Shown here piece after piece: positions 62,034 through 64,000 of a stretch of DNA of 64,000 bases (positions within the stretch are counted from its first letter, which is position 1; each line of letters begins with the position of its first letter). This DNA is from JAIPAN01 sp040403555 (GTDB taxonomy: Bacteria; Bacteroidota; Bacteroidia; Sphingobacteriales; Sphingobacteriaceae). Position numbers and translations under genes: made by a program. Under the pieces are notes generated by a model. The model was given only the letters and a program-made list of their open reading frames with translations, was not told where the DNA came from and searched no databases. The stretch is from NCBI GenBank assembly GCA_040403555.1, contig JBBAKN010000004.1, forward strand, positions 256,572-320,571, in the 5' to 3' direction.

Positions 62034-62293
62034 CAGTCCGCAAAAACGGAGAAGTGTAAAAACCAACCAGCGGAAAACGGAATAACGCGATGTTAAACCG
62101 TAAACAAATTCGAAACTAGACGGCCGCTCGGCCAAATAGATACAGCCAAACCGTGAGGAGAGGCGCAATGTTCTTTAAGAGATATCATGTAGCGTAACGA
62201 GTCAAAGAACTCGTTTCTTTTTAAGTCAATTCAACAAATAGAAAAACAACCGATTCTATTTATAATAAAATAGAGTCAGAAATCAATACTCAT
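62034..62293 (+). other. 16S rRNA leader with boxA-like sequence and hairpins
   Basis: Transcribed leader of about 255 bases. TGTTCTTTAAGA (62169-62180) resembles an antitermination boxA. CGAGT (62198-62202) pairs with ACTCG (62209-62213) and is followed by a T-rich run, a terminator-like hairpin that antitermination would have to pass. A 10-bp hairpin, GATTCTATTT with AAATAGAGTC (about 62252-62277), lies just before the mature 5' end. No protein gene is seen from 61729 to here. Confidence 0.6.
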
Positions 62294-63664
<1,371 letters not shown>

Positions 63665-63674
63665 NNNNNNNNNN
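63665..63674. other. Assembly gap of ten Ns
   Basis: Ten Ns of arbitrary length inside the 16S gene, marking a scaffold join. Confidence 0.99.

Positions 63675-64000
<326 letters not shown>

Overview
The window is chromosomal DNA from a member of the Bacteroidota, probably an uncultured, metagenome-assembled one. The evidence is: promoters of the Bacteroidota type (TTG, 19-20 bases, TAnnTTTG), almost no Shine-Dalgarno sequences, type IX secretion C-terminal domains on two surface proteins, the bamD-rpoZ-coaBC-DUF4835-recN gene order, a glycosylated-carotenoid cluster, a short-chain-type threonine dehydrogenase, and a Bacteroidota 16S rRNA gene. The order cannot be fixed by eye. The last 336 bases contain a 10-N gap followed by a second, clearly different Bacteroidota 16S fragment, so the right end is a chimeric scaffold join.

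Layout. 1-11.7 kb: a stand-alone B12-binding subunit of methylmalonyl-CoA mutase, glnS, a hotdog thioesterase, a convergent intergenic region holding a candidate structured RNA, a SET-domain protein, pepT, three peptidases in a row (M1, M14, rhomboid), and a minus-strand operon of rhodanese, a small membrane protein, an SPFH protein and an unknown protein. 11.7-17.7 kb: a MarR regulator with a paired palindromic operator bracketing its own promoter, followed by a fadN-fadA-fadE beta-oxidation operon. 17.7-21.2 kb: an FKBP lipoprotein, a photolyase, a TIGR01777 epimerase and two tiny membrane ORFs. 21.3-26.3 kb: a thioredoxin-like ferredoxin, a CrtI/CrtD desaturase, an acyltransferase, a glycosyltransferase and CruF, then ispH. 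26.3-35.9 kb: hydrolase, yebC-tdh, a large lamin-tail-domain surface protein, asd, a PBP4-type peptidase, an ABC permease and an IscA-type protein. 36-39.4 kb: catalytic subunit of methylmalonyl-CoA mutase, dnaA and a small membrane protein. 39.4-45.7 kb: two TPM proteins with LemA, an FAD oxidoreductase, a CoA-binding protein, an RNA methyltransferase and an acyl-ACP desaturase. 45.7-55.8 kb: fused IcmF mutase, a radical SAM protein, SRPBCC and YkuK proteins, a nucleotide pyrophosphatase, clpC and a small secreted protein. 55.8-61.7 kb: fabI, recN, DUF4835, coaBC, rpoZ and bamD. 61.7-64 kb: tandem rRNA promoters, leader and 16S rRNA.

How the genes fit together. Acyl-CoA metabolism runs through the window: the MarR-controlled fadNAE operon breaks down fatty acids, the split methylmalonyl-CoA mutase (subunits 35 kb apart) and the fused IcmF rearrange propionate- and isobutyrate-type CoA esters, and fabI and the acyl-ACP desaturase serve synthesis. 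IspH supplies isoprenoid precursors near the carotenoid tailoring genes. No prophage, insertion sequence, CRISPR array, defence system or tRNA gene was seen. The features most worth follow-up are the structured RNA candidate near 2.9 kb, the MarR double operator, predicted leaderless promoters, and a 12-base inverted repeat flanking dnaA.
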